From positions 1 to 32,898 of the forward strand of contig NZ_JACJLV010000029.1 of assembly GCF_016902415.1 (NCBI RefSeq): a DNA stretch of 32,898 nt, written 5' to 3'. A program made the position numbers and the translations under genes. Numbering within the stretch: position 1 is the first letter of the stretch; the number at the start of each line of letters is the position of its first letter. The notes under the pieces were generated by a model that made no database searches, was not told where the DNA came from, and worked only from the letters and a program-made list of their open reading frames with translations. This DNA is from Mordavella massiliensis (GTDB lineage Bacteria; Bacillota; Clostridia; Lachnospirales; Lachnospiraceae). Of this stretch, positions 8,241 to 17,107 are shown one piece after another.

Positions 8241-9158
8241 CTACTCTTCCGCCTCCTCTGTGGTTTCATCCACTGTCAGCATATTTTCCGCCACGCTCTG
8301 ACTGATGGTGTATACAAGCACAGAATCCTTTACCATGACATACCGGTTTCCGTCAGAATCCGTGCTTCCCAGGTATACGGTAAATGTTTCCTTTTCCCCG
8401 CTGTCCGTATCCTCATATTCCGCCACAGCCGTTGTTCTGGACGCTTCGTCAAGTCCGTAATCCGCAAGTGTCTCTTCTGTCACATGATAGTCCTTTGGCG
8501 CGGCCAGGCTCAAGGTCCCCCACCCGCCTGCCAGCTCGCTTAAATCCTCTTCCTCTTCATAGGCGACCGTAGAACCATTTTCTGTAATCTCTACTTTCTG
8601 CAGATTCCCGCTGCTGATGGAAGGAACGGTATCATTCTGGATATATCCGGACAGGTCAAAGTCCAGCCGCCCCGGCAGGTCTGCCGTTATGGTATAGATC
8701 TTATCCGATCCTTTGACCATGGCATAATAATCATCTTCCGCCTGATTTCCGATATAGACTTCTCCCTCTTCGCCAGCCTCCGTGGTGTAGGCAACCGTAT
8801 AGGACGGGCTGTCCAGTCCGTAATCCGCCACATCGTCCGGATCTTCCAGTTCCCGCTCTGCACAGAGCGATCCGACGGCGTCCGCGAAATTTTCCACTAC
8901 GTCCTGGGACAGCGGAATTTCCCTGTCGTCCTCGTCATACCAGGTTCCGTCTTCTTTTACAAACCCCATCCGGCTCTCCCCGCTTGCGTAGGAAACCGCA
9001 GTCAACGACTCTTCCCCGGTCAGATAGATTTTGGCAGCCTCTTCTTCTGCCTTTTCCTGCTCCTCCTTTTCTGCATTCCAGAACTCAATGCCCACATAGC
9101 ACCCTGCCAGCGCCACAAAAGCCGCAAGAAGCAGGATCAACATTTTCTTTTCCTTCAC
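8241..9158 (-). CDS. DUF4340-type protein, accessory of a Gld-like ABC transporter
   Basis: A 305-aa protein with an N-terminal hydrophobic segment ending in LAGC, which could be a lipobox or simply a membrane anchor. A coiled, acidic EKEEQEKAEEEA linker follows. The extracytoplasmic part contains two similar units, each with a 'DYGLD' element followed by a beta-rich stretch (VADYGLDSPSYTVAY... and LADYGLDEASRTTAV...). This duplicated pattern is characteristic of DUF4340 proteins, which usually accompany GldG/ABC-2 transporter genes. It is the last gene of a four-gene operon. The start is GTG at 9158 with AAGGAGG 7 nt upstream. The substrate or process is unknown. Confidence 0.82.
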   Translation of the reverse strand: MKEKKMLILLLAAFVALAGCYVGIEFWNAEKEEQEKAEEEAAKIYLTGEESLTAVSYASGESRMGFVKEDGTWYDEDDREIPLSQDVVENFADAVGSLCAERELEDPDDVADYGLDSPSYTVAYTTEAGEEGEVYIGNQAEDDYYAMVKGSDKIYTITADLPGRLDFDLSGYIQNDTVPSISSGNLQKVEITENGSTVAYEEEEDLSELAGGWGTLSLAAPKDYHVTEETLADYGLDEASRTTAVAEYEDTDSGEKETFTVYLGSTDSDGNRYVMVKDSVLVYTISQSVAENMLTVDETTEEAEE

Positions 9159-9179
9159 ACCGTTTCCTCCTTTTTCTTT

Positions 9180-10661
9180 TTATGCTTTCCGCCTCTTCCA
9201 CCAGCGGACAAATCCAAACACCAGGATAACCAGCGGAAGTCCCAGAATCAGGCCGACACTGATCAGTCCTGCGTGCTGCATGGTATTGTAGGTAATCTCC
9301 AGACTCTTGGCCTCGATCGCTACATTTTGCATATCGTCAAAATTAGACGATATGGTGTTCATAAAGAGATCCAGGTTTTCCAGGGTCGTAAAGGAATCCG
9401 TCACCTGCGCGTTGATCAGGCTGTCTGCCGCCAGAACAGTGAGCCTCCCTTCTTCCAGTTCTTCGTCTTCTGCGTCATCCTCTGCGTCGGTTGCGTCCGA
9501 ATCTTCTGCGTCAGCTTCTTCTTCCGTATCCTCTGCCGACAGGGTCTGGGTAGCCACCGCGCCCAGGCTGTACGTGCCTTCGGTCTGGTTTTCCTCTGTC
9601 ACCGCATAGCCCTGTTCGGAAGTATCCAGGAACGAAGAAACGGAAATGGTGTCTGCCTCCGGATCGGTAATGGTCATACCATGCGCGTTGATCAGCAGGA
9701 CCATATTGGAAGACAGGCCGTCTGTCAGCCCGTCATAGGCGCTGATCTCCGGAAATATATAATAATAATTGCCCTGGTAGTTGCGGCTCATATCCGCAAT
9801 ATACCCGTCTGCCCGCGTCATGCCGTAGGCTTTTAACAGGCCGTCCAGATTCGGCGTTGCGTCGCTGCTTTCCGAAGAAAGGGTGATGTAAACCTTCCCG
9901 CCGTGAGCAATGTAATCTTTAAGAAGGGAAACTTCCTCCTCTGAAAGATCCGTAACCGGCGAATACAGGAATAATAGATCGCAGTCCTCGGGAATCTCTC
10001 CTGCCATCAGAAGGTTGAGTTCTTCCTCTGTCATATTGTTCTTTTTCAGCAGATCGCTGACCGAACCGGAAAATGCAGACTCCCCGTGCCCGGTGGTAAC
10101 ATAGACCTTCTTCTGGTCGTCCGTGGTCACAAAGTTCACCGCGCTGGTCAGCTGTCCGTCTCCGTCAAATTCCGTAGCCGCAGTGGATCCCGTAGTGTAA
10201 TAAGAATACTCGTCTGTCACCAGGATATCGGAAAAAGCGATGGTCGTGGTTTTCCCCGTCTCCTTTCCGGTCACCAGGATCGTATCTGAATCCACTCCAT
10301 TTTCTGTTAATTCCGACGGATGGAGCACAGGATCGACCCACTCCAGCTTGATCCGGCCGGTCAGGGACGTATATTTCTCCAGAAAGGTCTTGATCCTGTC
10401 GTCAGTACTGGATTTTTCCGCAAACACGGTAAAAGTTACGTCCTGATCCAGATTTTTCAGGAGCTCCCGGCTGGTATCGGATATCTCATAGATCCGGTTG
10501 TCGCTGATATCCAGATGCCGCACCTCTTCGGGCAGCCTGGCAGCGATCATGTTCACCAGAACGGCGATCGCGATCACCAGTACGATCATTCCCACACTGT
10601 AGCTTCCTTTTTTCCAGGCAGAACCTGTATTTTGAACGAATGTTTTGACTTTTCCTTTCAT
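9180..10661 (-). CDS. GldG-like ABC-transporter-associated extracytoplasmic protein
   Basis: A 493-aa protein with an N-terminal membrane helix (about 22-40), a large extracytoplasmic domain and a C-terminal helix (about 467-485) followed by RWWKRRKA. The beginning (LDISDNRIYEISDTSRELLKNLDQDVTFTVF) and the VYVTTGHGES and DYIAHGGKVYITL stretches are typical of the GldG/DUF4350-like family, which is paired with ABC-2 permeases. Near residue 385-410 there is a strongly acidic low-complexity insert (EDTEEEADAEDSDATDAEDD), probably a flexible loop. The SD AGGAGG overlaps the stop codon of the permease gene upstream, so the genes are tightly coupled. In Bacteroidetes these proteins support gliding; here a motility role is not implied. 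Confidence 0.85.
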   Translation of the reverse strand: MKGKVKTFVQNTGSAWKKGSYSVGMIVLVIAIAVLVNMIAARLPEEVRHLDISDNRIYEISDTSRELLKNLDQDVTFTVFAEKSSTDDRIKTFLEKYTSLTGRIKLEWVDPVLHPSELTENGVDSDTILVTGKETGKTTTIAFSDILVTDEYSYYTTGSTAATEFDGDGQLTSAVNFVTTDDQKKVYVTTGHGESAFSGSVSDLLKKNNMTEEELNLLMAGEIPEDCDLLFLYSPVTDLSEEEVSLLKDYIAHGGKVYITLSSESSDATPNLDGLLKAYGMTRADGYIADMSRNYQGNYYYIFPEISAYDGLTDGLSSNMVLLINAHGMTITDPEADTISVSSFLDTSEQGYAVTEENQTEGTYSLGAVATQTLSAEDTEEEADAEDSDATDAEDDAEDEELEEGRLTVLAADSLINAQVTDSFTTLENLDLFMNTISSNFDDMQNVAIEAKSLEITYNTMQHAGLISVGLILGLPLVILVFGFVRWWKRRKA

Positions 10662-10670
10662 GATGCCCTC

Positions 10671-11537
10671 CTAACTCCAACGTCTTTTCTGGATCATCTG
10701 CACGGTCAGGAACAGAAAAATAACGATCAGCGACAGATACAGGATGATCCCCCCAAGATCCAGGTAACTGTTCTGCGTAATAGAAGTCAGATATTCCGTT
10801 AATTCCAGTTTCCCGAGAATCTCAGAGAGCAGATTTTCAAACAGTTCCGGTTTGATGAGATATACGGCAAGGGTCCCGGCCGCCGCCAGCACTTCTGCCG
10901 CCGCACTAAAAAGCCAGTTCTTTGTCATCTGCCAGAGCCCCAGCACCAGAAGCGACAGGATCAGGACAATCCCGACGGCATTTGCGCCGGCGCCTGCGGG
11001 CAGAAATTCCAGGATGCCGCTCCACAGATAGAGGGCCACCAGGATCCCTACTGTACTGATCGCCGCAATAATGGTACTCTCTGTTAAAGAAGAGAGAAAA
11101 AGTCCAATGGAAATATAGACACATCCCAGCAGGAAAAACAGCAGGATCGACAGATAGTCTGTCAGGATATATGCGGTCCCCTGGGCCTTAATGATCAGAG
11201 GAAAGATCAGATAGATCACACAGGGCACTGCCAGGATCGTCACCATGGCAAGATATTTTCCCAGAACGATCCTTCCCACGCTCACCGGCGATGTCAGAAG
11301 CAGCTGGTCCGTTTTATTCTTCCGTTCCTCCGCAAAACTGCGCATAGTGAGCACAGGTACTGCGATCAGCAGCACGAAGAGCACGCCGGAAAGAACATAG
11401 GAAAAATAAGGATATCCGTAATTTAAGTTGTATGCCATAAAGTAAATCCCTGTATAGGCCACCAGGAACGCAATGAACACATAGCCGATCATGGTGTGGA
11501 AATAAGAGTTGAGTTCTCGTTTATAGATTGCTTTCAT
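10671..11537 (-). CDS. ABC-2 type permease subunit (GldF-like)
   Basis: A 288-aa protein with about seven hydrophobic segments. The family start is MKAIYKRELNSYFHTMIGYVF, and a cytoplasmic-loop motif FAEERKNKTDQLLLTSPVS follows the second helix; both are typical of ABC-2/NosY/GldF permeases. It follows the ATPase gene by 19 nt and precedes the GldG-like gene by 9 nt, so it should form the membrane channel of that transporter. The putative SD GGGAGG lies about 10 nt before the ATG. Direction and substrate cannot be read from sequence. Confidence 0.88.
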   Translation of the reverse strand: MKAIYKRELNSYFHTMIGYVFIAFLVAYTGIYFMAYNLNYGYPYFSYVLSGVLFVLLIAVPVLTMRSFAEERKNKTDQLLLTSPVSVGRIVLGKYLAMVTILAVPCVIYLIFPLIIKAQGTAYILTDYLSILLFFLLGCVYISIGLFLSSLTESTIIAAISTVGILVALYLWSGILEFLPAGAGANAVGIVLILSLLVLGLWQMTKNWLFSAAAEVLAAAGTLAVYLIKPELFENLLSEILGKLELTEYLTSITQNSYLDLGGIILYLSLIVIFLFLTVQMIQKRRWS

Positions 11538-11556
11538 TGTTGTGCATCCTCCCCGT

Positions 11557-12486
11557 TTATTTCTGCGTCAACTCCAGGAAGATCTCTTCCAGTGTCGACT
11601 TGTTCAGTTTGAGTGTCTGCAGGGGCATCCGGTGATCCGCAAATGCCTGGAAGATCTCTTCCCGGATGTCTTTGCCGTCCCTGGCTTCGATCTGGACTCT
11701 CAAAGTCCCGTCTTCCTCCAGGGTGTACTCTGCCTTTTTCACGGAAGCCATGTGATTTAAAAGGGCCGCCACCTCTTCTTTTCCCCGGCGCACTTCAATC
11801 TCCACATGACCCGCGCCGCTCATGGCATTTTCCAGGTTCTCAGGCGTATCACTGGCTACCAGTTTCCCCTTCGCAATGATCAGTATGTAATCGCAGACCT
11901 CCCGGATCTCCGCCAGGATATGAGAACTTAAGATGACCGTATGCTCTTTGGCAAGCCTGCGGATCAGCTCCCGGATCTCTATGATCTGCTTCGGATCGAG
12001 GCCCACCGTAGGTTCATCCAGGATGATGATCTCAGGAAATCCTAAAACTGCCTGTGCCAGCCCCACGCGCTGCTTATAGCCTTTGGAAAGGTTGGCGATG
12101 AGCCGGTTTCTCACTTCCCCGAGTTTCGTAAGCCCCATCACCTTTTCGATCTGTATTTCCCGTTCTTCTCCGGAAATCTGCTTTAACCCGGCCGCAAATT
12201 TCAGATACTCTTCTACCGTCATATCCGGATAGACCGGCGGCTGCTCCGGCAGATAGCCGATACATTTTTTGGCCTGTTCCGGCTCCTTTAAGATATCATG
12301 TCCATCGATCAGGACTTCTCCCTTTGTGGCTCCCAGATATCCGGTCATAATGTTCATGGTAGTGGACTTTCCCGCGCCGTTTGGTCCCAGAAATCCATAG
12401 ATCTGGCCCTTTTCCACCGTAAAACTCAAGTCGTCGACCGCCAGGTGCTTCCCGTAGCGTTTGGTCAGATGTTTTACTTCTATCAC
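11557..12486 (-). CDS. ABC transporter ATP-binding protein (GldA-like)
   Basis: A 309-aa nucleotide-binding subunit. It has Walker A GPNGAGKST (about 34-42), the signature NLSKGYKQRVGLA, Walker B IIILDEPTVGLDP and the switch His of ILSSHILAE. A C-terminal extension (about 225-309) is typical of ABC-2 exporters. I prefer the GTG at 12486 (M-I-E-V-K-H), which has AGGAGG at 7 nt. The ATG two codons upstream would leave only 1 nt after the AGGAGG, too close for normal initiation. It is the first gene of the operon ATPase - permease - GldG-like - DUF4340. Confidence 0.92.
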   Translation of the reverse strand: MIEVKHLTKRYGKHLAVDDLSFTVEKGQIYGFLGPNGAGKSTTMNIMTGYLGATKGEVLIDGHDILKEPEQAKKCIGYLPEQPPVYPDMTVEEYLKFAAGLKQISGEEREIQIEKVMGLTKLGEVRNRLIANLSKGYKQRVGLAQAVLGFPEIIILDEPTVGLDPKQIIEIRELIRRLAKEHTVILSSHILAEIREVCDYILIIAKGKLVASDTPENLENAMSGAGHVEIEVRRGKEEVAALLNHMASVKKAEYTLEEDGTLRVQIEARDGKDIREEIFQAFADHRMPLQTLKLNKSTLEEIFLELTQK

Positions 12487-12624
12487 TTTCATTCCTCCTA
12501 TTATATAAAATTCATGTGTGGACCCGCGGGGCAGGCGGGCCGCCGATGCTACCAATATAAGCAAAAAGTTTGAAATTTATGTAGTGAAAATGTGTTGAAA
12601 CTGTGGAAATTCTGTGAAACAAGA

Positions 12625-12653
12625 TTGTGCGAAGCAAGATTAACCGCTATAAT
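12625..12653 (+). promoter_or_regulatory. Putative promoter of the FliB-like gene
   Basis: TTGTGC (12625-12630), a 17-nt spacer, TATAAT (12648-12653). The start codon lies 30 nt further on. Confidence 0.6.
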
Positions 12654-12683
12654 GTTACTATGACTGTTATGAATGGAGGAAAT

Positions 12684-13877
12684 ATGCAATATACAGTTCC
12701 GCACTATTATAAGAAATTTACCTGTCTTTCCGGGGACTGCCCGGACACCTGCTGCGCAGGGTGGCAGATCCAGATCGATCCGGTTTCCCTGAAAAAGTAC
12801 CGGAAGACGGAAGGGCCTCTTGGCGCCCGTCTCCACAATGAGATCGACTGGGAGGAAAGCTGCTTCCGGCAATACAACGGACGCTGCGCCTTTTTAAATG
12901 AAGAAAATCTGTGTGATCTCTACACAGAAGGCGGCGGAGAAAAGGCTTTTTGCCGGACCTGCCGGACCTATCCAAGACACATCGAAGAATTTGAGGGACT
13001 GCGGGAGATTTCCCTGTCTCTTTCCTGTCCGGCTGCGGCAAGGCTGATCCTGGAATGCCAGGAGCCCGTCCGCTTTCTCCACAAAAAGAATGACAAAGAA
13101 GAAAATGAGCCTGACTTTGATTATCTTTTGTTCACCAAACTGACCGATGCGCGCGCCCTCATATTTCATATCCTGCAGGACCGCAGCCGGCCGGTCGAAC
13201 TTCGTCTGGCCGTTTCTCTTGCTCTGGCTCACGACCTGCAGGTATGTATCCATCGCGACGCCCTGTTCGACTGCGACGATCTTTTCGACCGTTACCGTTC
13301 TCCCGGCGTCTGGGACTGGTTCCAACGCAGACTGAACGGAAAAGAAACCTTTGTCGCCTCTCTACGGGATGAGACCCTTAAGAATCTGTTTGAGATCCTG
13401 GATCATCTGGAGGTCCTGCGCCCCGGCTTTACCATCTTCCGGAAAAAAGCAGAAGAAGCCGTATTCCAGTATAACGCTGACCGCCAGGCCCGCACCGGCA
13501 GTGATGCCGGCACTCATACGGACCATGCAGACGCGGCTTTCCGGCAGACCTTTACAGATATCATCACCGAACAACTGATGATCTACTTCCTATTCACCTA
13601 TTTTGCCGGCGCTGTCTACGATGGTGACGCATGGGGAAAAATGAAATTCTCCTTTGTCTGTGTCGTCCTGATCCGTGAACTCTTCCGTGCCGAATGCATC
13701 TGGGCAGCCGCCGGAACCGACAAGATCCCGGACGTCAGCCTGGAGTGCCTGCGGAAAACCGCCGGACGGTTTGCCCGGGAACTGGAACACTCCGACCTCA
13801 ACAAAGACATGTTGGAAAAAATGCTGAAAAAAGAAAAGAAATTCAGTCTCAGGCATATGCTCGCACTGATTTCTTAA
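12684..13877 (+). CDS. FliB-family Cys-rich protein (flagellin lysine N-methylase-like)
   Basis: A 397-aa protein. Its N-terminal part carries the FliB-family cysteine pattern: CLSGDCPDTCCAGW (about 13-26), CAFLNEENLC, then FCRTCRTYPRH. The rest is helical and poorly conserved. In Salmonella, FliB methylates flagellin lysines; the clustered cysteines suggest a metal or iron-sulfur centre. In many Clostridia the homologues are annotated by similarity only, and no flagellar gene is in this window, so the substrate here is open. The start is ATG 12684 with GGAGG 4 nt upstream. It is monocistronic and divergent from the ABC operon. Confidence 0.82.
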   Translation: MQYTVPHYYKKFTCLSGDCPDTCCAGWQIQIDPVSLKKYRKTEGPLGARLHNEIDWEESCFRQYNGRCAFLNEENLCDLYTEGGGEKAFCRTCRTYPRHIEEFEGLREISLSLSCPAAARLILECQEPVRFLHKKNDKEENEPDFDYLLFTKLTDARALIFHILQDRSRPVELRLAVSLALAHDLQVCIHRDALFDCDDLFDRYRSPGVWDWFQRRLNGKETFVASLRDETLKNLFEILDHLEVLRPGFTIFRKKAEEAVFQYNADRQARTGSDAGTHTDHADAAFRQTFTDIITEQLMIYFLFTYFAGAVYDGDAWGKMKFSFVCVVLIRELFRAECIWAAAGTDKIPDVSLECLRKTAGRFARELEHSDLNKDMLEKMLKKEKKFSLRHMLALIS

Positions 13878-13882
13878 AAGAA

Positions 13883-13927
13883 CAGCCGGCTCAATCCGCC
13901 ACCAAAGTGGCCAGATTGAGCCGGCTG
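13883..13927. terminator. Long bidirectional terminator between convergent genes
   Basis: A perfect 14-bp stem CAGCCGGCTCAATC (13883-13896) / GATTGAGCCGGCTG (13914-13927). The loop itself holds a second small hairpin, GCCAC-CAAA-GTGGC. T-rich sequence follows on both sides. It lies between the FliB-like gene (plus) and the nuclease gene (minus). Confidence 0.85.
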
Positions 13928-13962
13928 CTCCTGACATAATATTTATTTTTGAACCTCTGATC

Positions 13963-14937
13963 CTACGGGCTGCAGGCTCCGCAGGGCTCATATCCTTCCT
14001 GCACCAGTTCTTCCCTGGTTCCTTTATAATCTTCCCGGTTCCAGGAATTCATATCTTTTACGCTGGCACAATCCGGACGATGAAACTTATGCGTATTGGT
14101 ATTCAGCACGTAAGTCACCGACGGATCCGGTTCAACATAAGAGGAATCCTCTTCTTTCTTTTCCTTGTCCCAGTCGTCCGCCCGGGATGCTTCTATGCTG
14201 TCTCCGGTCTGATAATCGATCTCGATCCCCGGCTGCACATTGTAGACATATACATTAAAGGATACCCCCTGTCCGTCATCCTCTACAGACATCGCCTCCA
14301 TCCAGACGCCGGAAGCCACCAGGTTTCTTCCTTCAAACACAGGCGTCACCCGGTACATCACATGGTTGTCCGTTTCCTTTACATACTCTGCCACTTCATT
14401 TTCAAACGGCAGCATCCCTTCTGTATTCATATAGCGGGTTCCTGTGATCAGATTCCGCTCATTGGCATTTTCCGCAGTCAGCTGATAGCCGATCAGATGG
14501 CAGCGGTTGTAAAGAGAACCTCCCTCTACATTCTCATACTGGACCGACTGCCAGCCGCTTGGCTTCACTTCGCTGATATTTCCTCTTTTCTCCGTGGGCA
14601 TCAGATCCGTACCGACGCAGGCTTCCACTTCGGTACACCGGCCCAGCATATCAAGGCCTCCATAGCTTTCATAGGATTCTTCCGTCAATTCTTCCTCTGT
14701 AAAATCCGGTTCCCCGTTCTCCACTTCCACATAAGGCGTTCCCTGATACTCCGGGATCTCTCCCAGTTCCATCTCTGCCGCGGATACGGACGGGATCTCC
14801 TGATAAAATAATTCTTCCGCCCCGCATCCGGTTCCCCCGAACACAAAGGAAAGGGCCAGAAGACACAGCCCTGACATTCTATGAAAATGTATCCTTTTTT
14901 CATTTTTCTTATGAAAATGTCCGATCAAATCTTTCAT
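13963..14937 (-). CDS. Secreted/lipoprotein DNA/RNA non-specific endonuclease (EndA/NucA type)
   Basis: A 324-aa protein. An N-terminal hydrophobic signal (GLCLLALSFVFGGTGC) ends in a Cys that could be lipidated, though the lipobox is not canonical. The central beta-beta-alpha-metal nuclease core has SLYNRCHLIGYQL, with the catalytic His, then NERNLITGTRYMN with the metal-binding Asn. This is the EndA/NucA family, which cleaves extracellular DNA or RNA with Mg2+. The C-terminal 50 residues form a separate small module (TNTHKFHRPDC...YEPCGACSP) with paired Cys/His, probably a metal-binding knob. The start at 14937 is chosen because AAGGAG lies 4 nt upstream; this overlaps the phospholipase-type gene by 29 nt, suggesting coupled translation. 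Confidence 0.88.
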   Translation of the reverse strand: MKDLIGHFHKKNEKRIHFHRMSGLCLLALSFVFGGTGCGAEELFYQEIPSVSAAEMELGEIPEYQGTPYVEVENGEPDFTEEELTEESYESYGGLDMLGRCTEVEACVGTDLMPTEKRGNISEVKPSGWQSVQYENVEGGSLYNRCHLIGYQLTAENANERNLITGTRYMNTEGMLPFENEVAEYVKETDNHVMYRVTPVFEGRNLVASGVWMEAMSVEDDGQGVSFNVYVYNVQPGIEIDYQTGDSIEASRADDWDKEKKEEDSSYVEPDPSVTYVLNTNTHKFHRPDCASVKDMNSWNREDYKGTREELVQEGYEPCGACSP

Positions 14938-15700
14938 CCAGCTCCTTTCTGGACCAGATGCTTTCATCCAGACTGATGATCATCCTGGCCGCCAGATCCG
15001 CCGCCTCGTCAAAGCGCCGCATCAGCTCTTCATTGCTCTCCTCACATTTCGGATTGTCCCGGCGCTGATTCATAAGCCCCTTCATATCCGCATAATGTCC
15101 GCTCAGTTTTAACCCTGTATTGACCATTTTGTACTTTACAGCGCCCGGAGCGGTAAAGATCTGCTTGATCAGACGCAGATCCCTTAAGGACTGCATCACC
15201 GTTTTCCGGCTGATATTGTCATAGAACGGCCAGATGGCGTCCGCCGTGGCAATGTCTACCGGCACCAGCCTTGCCAGCGGATAGGAAAAGGGATCCTTTC
15301 CGTCCATCCGCATCAGCTTCTTTTCAAACTCTTCTTCGATCTCCAGATGCTGCACGCCACTTTTCTCAATATAAGACTCCACATAAGGATGGCATTCGCT
15401 GTCCAGGATAAAATGGCAGACAAAGCCCATCAGATACGCATATTCCCGGCTTGCGGCCCCTTTTTTCCGCACCACTTTCACGGCATGCTCAAAAAAAGGC
15501 AGAGCAGAGATCTCATGTAAATGGTTTCCGTATTTACTCACCCGGTTTGGCCGGTAGGCCTGATAGAAAAAGAACAGGTCCGGTCCCTGCAGTCCGATCC
15601 GGTACTGCCGGGAATGGCTTTTGATCGTCTTTTTCAGTGAAACCGGTAATTTTTCCGCTACTTTTTTCCCAAATCTGTCATGTGCATAAAATGCTGGCAT
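14909..15700 (-). CDS. Zinc-dependent phospholipase C family protein
   Basis: A 263-aa protein with the PF00882-type pattern: MPAFYAHDRFG at the start, IGLQGPDLFFFYQAY, GNHLHE, then YLMGFVCHFILDSECHPYV, rich in His and Asp ligands for a multi-zinc site. No signal peptide is seen, unlike the secreted Clostridium alpha-toxins, so it belongs to the large intracellular, uncharacterised branch. The start at 15700 has GGGGAG 7 nt upstream. The 3' end overlaps the nuclease gene. Whether it acts on phospholipids is not known. Confidence 0.85.
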   Translation of the reverse strand: MPAFYAHDRFGKKVAEKLPVSLKKTIKSHSRQYRIGLQGPDLFFFYQAYRPNRVSKYGNHLHEISALPFFEHAVKVVRKKGAASREYAYLMGFVCHFILDSECHPYVESYIEKSGVQHLEIEEEFEKKLMRMDGKDPFSYPLARLVPVDIATADAIWPFYDNISRKTVMQSLRDLRLIKQIFTAPGAVKYKMVNTGLKLSGHYADMKGLMNQRRDNPKCEESNEELMRRFDEAADLAARMIISLDESIWSRKELDERFDRTFS

Positions 15701-15762
15701 GTCTATACTCCCCTTTCTGTCCAAAAACATCCTGCTGCGAAATCATTCTAACACAAACGGCC

Positions 15763-17001
15763 TTACGATTCCACCCTGGCGGCTTTATGAAACAATACAT
15801 AGCCGATCACAAACATCACGGCGATAATGCCTACCCCCGCATTTGCCACGCCTGTGATCTGCGCCACCACACCTACCAGGGTCGTTCCCATAAAGGACGC
15901 CCCCTTGCCGCAGATATCATAGATCCCAAAGTATTCTCCCGACTTTTCCGCCGGAATGATCTTGGCGAAATAAGACCGGGCCAGAGCCTGGATCGCGCCC
16001 TGGAACATTCCCACCATAACCGCCAGGAACCAGAATTCCCACTGCTTATCCAGCTGGATCGCAAACAATGCGATTCCCGTATATGCCAGGATGCAGACTT
16101 TGATCAGGCTGGCTGTCTCATATTTTCTGGAAAATACCGAAAAAATAAGAGCACAGGGAAATGCAACGATCTGTGTCACCAGAAGCGCCAGCAAAAGTCC
16201 GGTGGTATCCAGCCCCAGCGCGCTTCCATAGGCGGTAGCCATCTCAATGATCGTGTAAACACCATCGATAAAGAAGAAAAAGGCAAGAAGATATAAAAAG
16301 ACTTTCTTCTCTTTTCTGATATCTCTTATGGTGTGACCCAGTCTTCGGAAACTGTCCCGTACCGGATGCTTAGGCGTCTCCGCATAATTCTTCTGCCTGT
16401 AATTGCGAAGCAGGGGAACCGTCATCAGCACCCACCAGGCCGCGTTGATAAAGAAAGCCAGCATCATAGCCGTATTCATGGTCATGCCGAAGCTTTCATA
16501 CATCAGCACGAACACCAGAGAAAGGATAAAGGGGACACAGCTTCCGATATATCCCCAGGCATAGCCGTTGGAAGATACCTTATCCATGCGCTCCGGCGTG
16601 GTCACATCCACCAGCATGGAGTCATAGAAGATCAGGCTGGCATTGTAACCCACTTTTGCGATCACAAATACCACCAGGAATACCAGCCAGGAACCGGGAA
16701 CAGACAAGGCGGCGCAGCCGATCACGCCGACAGCCATAAACAGCACAAATAGCGGCTTCTTATAATTTCTGGTATCAGCGATGGATCCCACAGTGGGGCC
16801 AAGGAGCGCCACAATGATGGTGGAAATAGACGCCGCATATCCCCAGTACGCCAGATAATCCACCTCGGAAATGCCCGCATTTCCGGCAAGCGCGTTAAAA
16901 TAGATCGGAATGATCGTGGACACCAGCAAGGTAAATGCAGAGTTGCCCACATCGTATAAGATCCAGTATTTTTCCAGTTTCGTCATCTTCTTATTTTCCA
17001 T
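15763..17001 (-). CDS. MFS transporter, UMF1/Atg22-like family
   Basis: A 412-aa protein with about 12 hydrophobic segments. The N-terminus (KYWILYDVGNSAFTLLVSTIIPIYF) and the motif GPTVGSIADTRNYKKP between helices 2 and 3 are typical of the UMF1 (vacuole effluxer Atg22-like) branch of the major facilitator superfamily. Helix-rich halves flank a central cytoplasmic loop (LRNYRQKNYAETPKHPVRDSF). These transporters are widespread in Firmicutes and their substrates are largely unassigned. On the minus strand a TATAAT (17054-17059) about 50 nt upstream is a plausible promoter element. The gene is followed 62 nt later by the phospholipase-type gene, so joint transcription is possible. Confidence 0.88.
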   Translation of the reverse strand: MENKKMTKLEKYWILYDVGNSAFTLLVSTIIPIYFNALAGNAGISEVDYLAYWGYAASISTIIVALLGPTVGSIADTRNYKKPLFVLFMAVGVIGCAALSVPGSWLVFLVVFVIAKVGYNASLIFYDSMLVDVTTPERMDKVSSNGYAWGYIGSCVPFILSLVFVLMYESFGMTMNTAMMLAFFINAAWWVLMTVPLLRNYRQKNYAETPKHPVRDSFRRLGHTIRDIRKEKKVFLYLLAFFFFIDGVYTIIEMATAYGSALGLDTTGLLLALLVTQIVAFPCALIFSVFSRKYETASLIKVCILAYTGIALFAIQLDKQWEFWFLAVMVGMFQGAIQALARSYFAKIIPAEKSGEYFGIYDICGKGASFMGTTLVGVVAQITGVANAGVGIIAVMFVIGYVLFHKAARVES

Positions 17002-17107
17002 GTCTTCTCTCTTCCTTTGTCAGCCTTTCTTTTCTTCTCAAAACTTCCCACTCATTATACTGCCTCTTCGTAAATACAGTGTAATTCTTTTGTGAAAATA
17101 CCGTGAA

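Noticed and set aside
12540-12626. Promoter of the ABC operon at a TATAAT next to the SD
   Set aside because: The minus-strand TATAAT at about 12499 lies directly against AGGAGG, leaving almost no 5' leader. The true promoter is probably further upstream and not evident.
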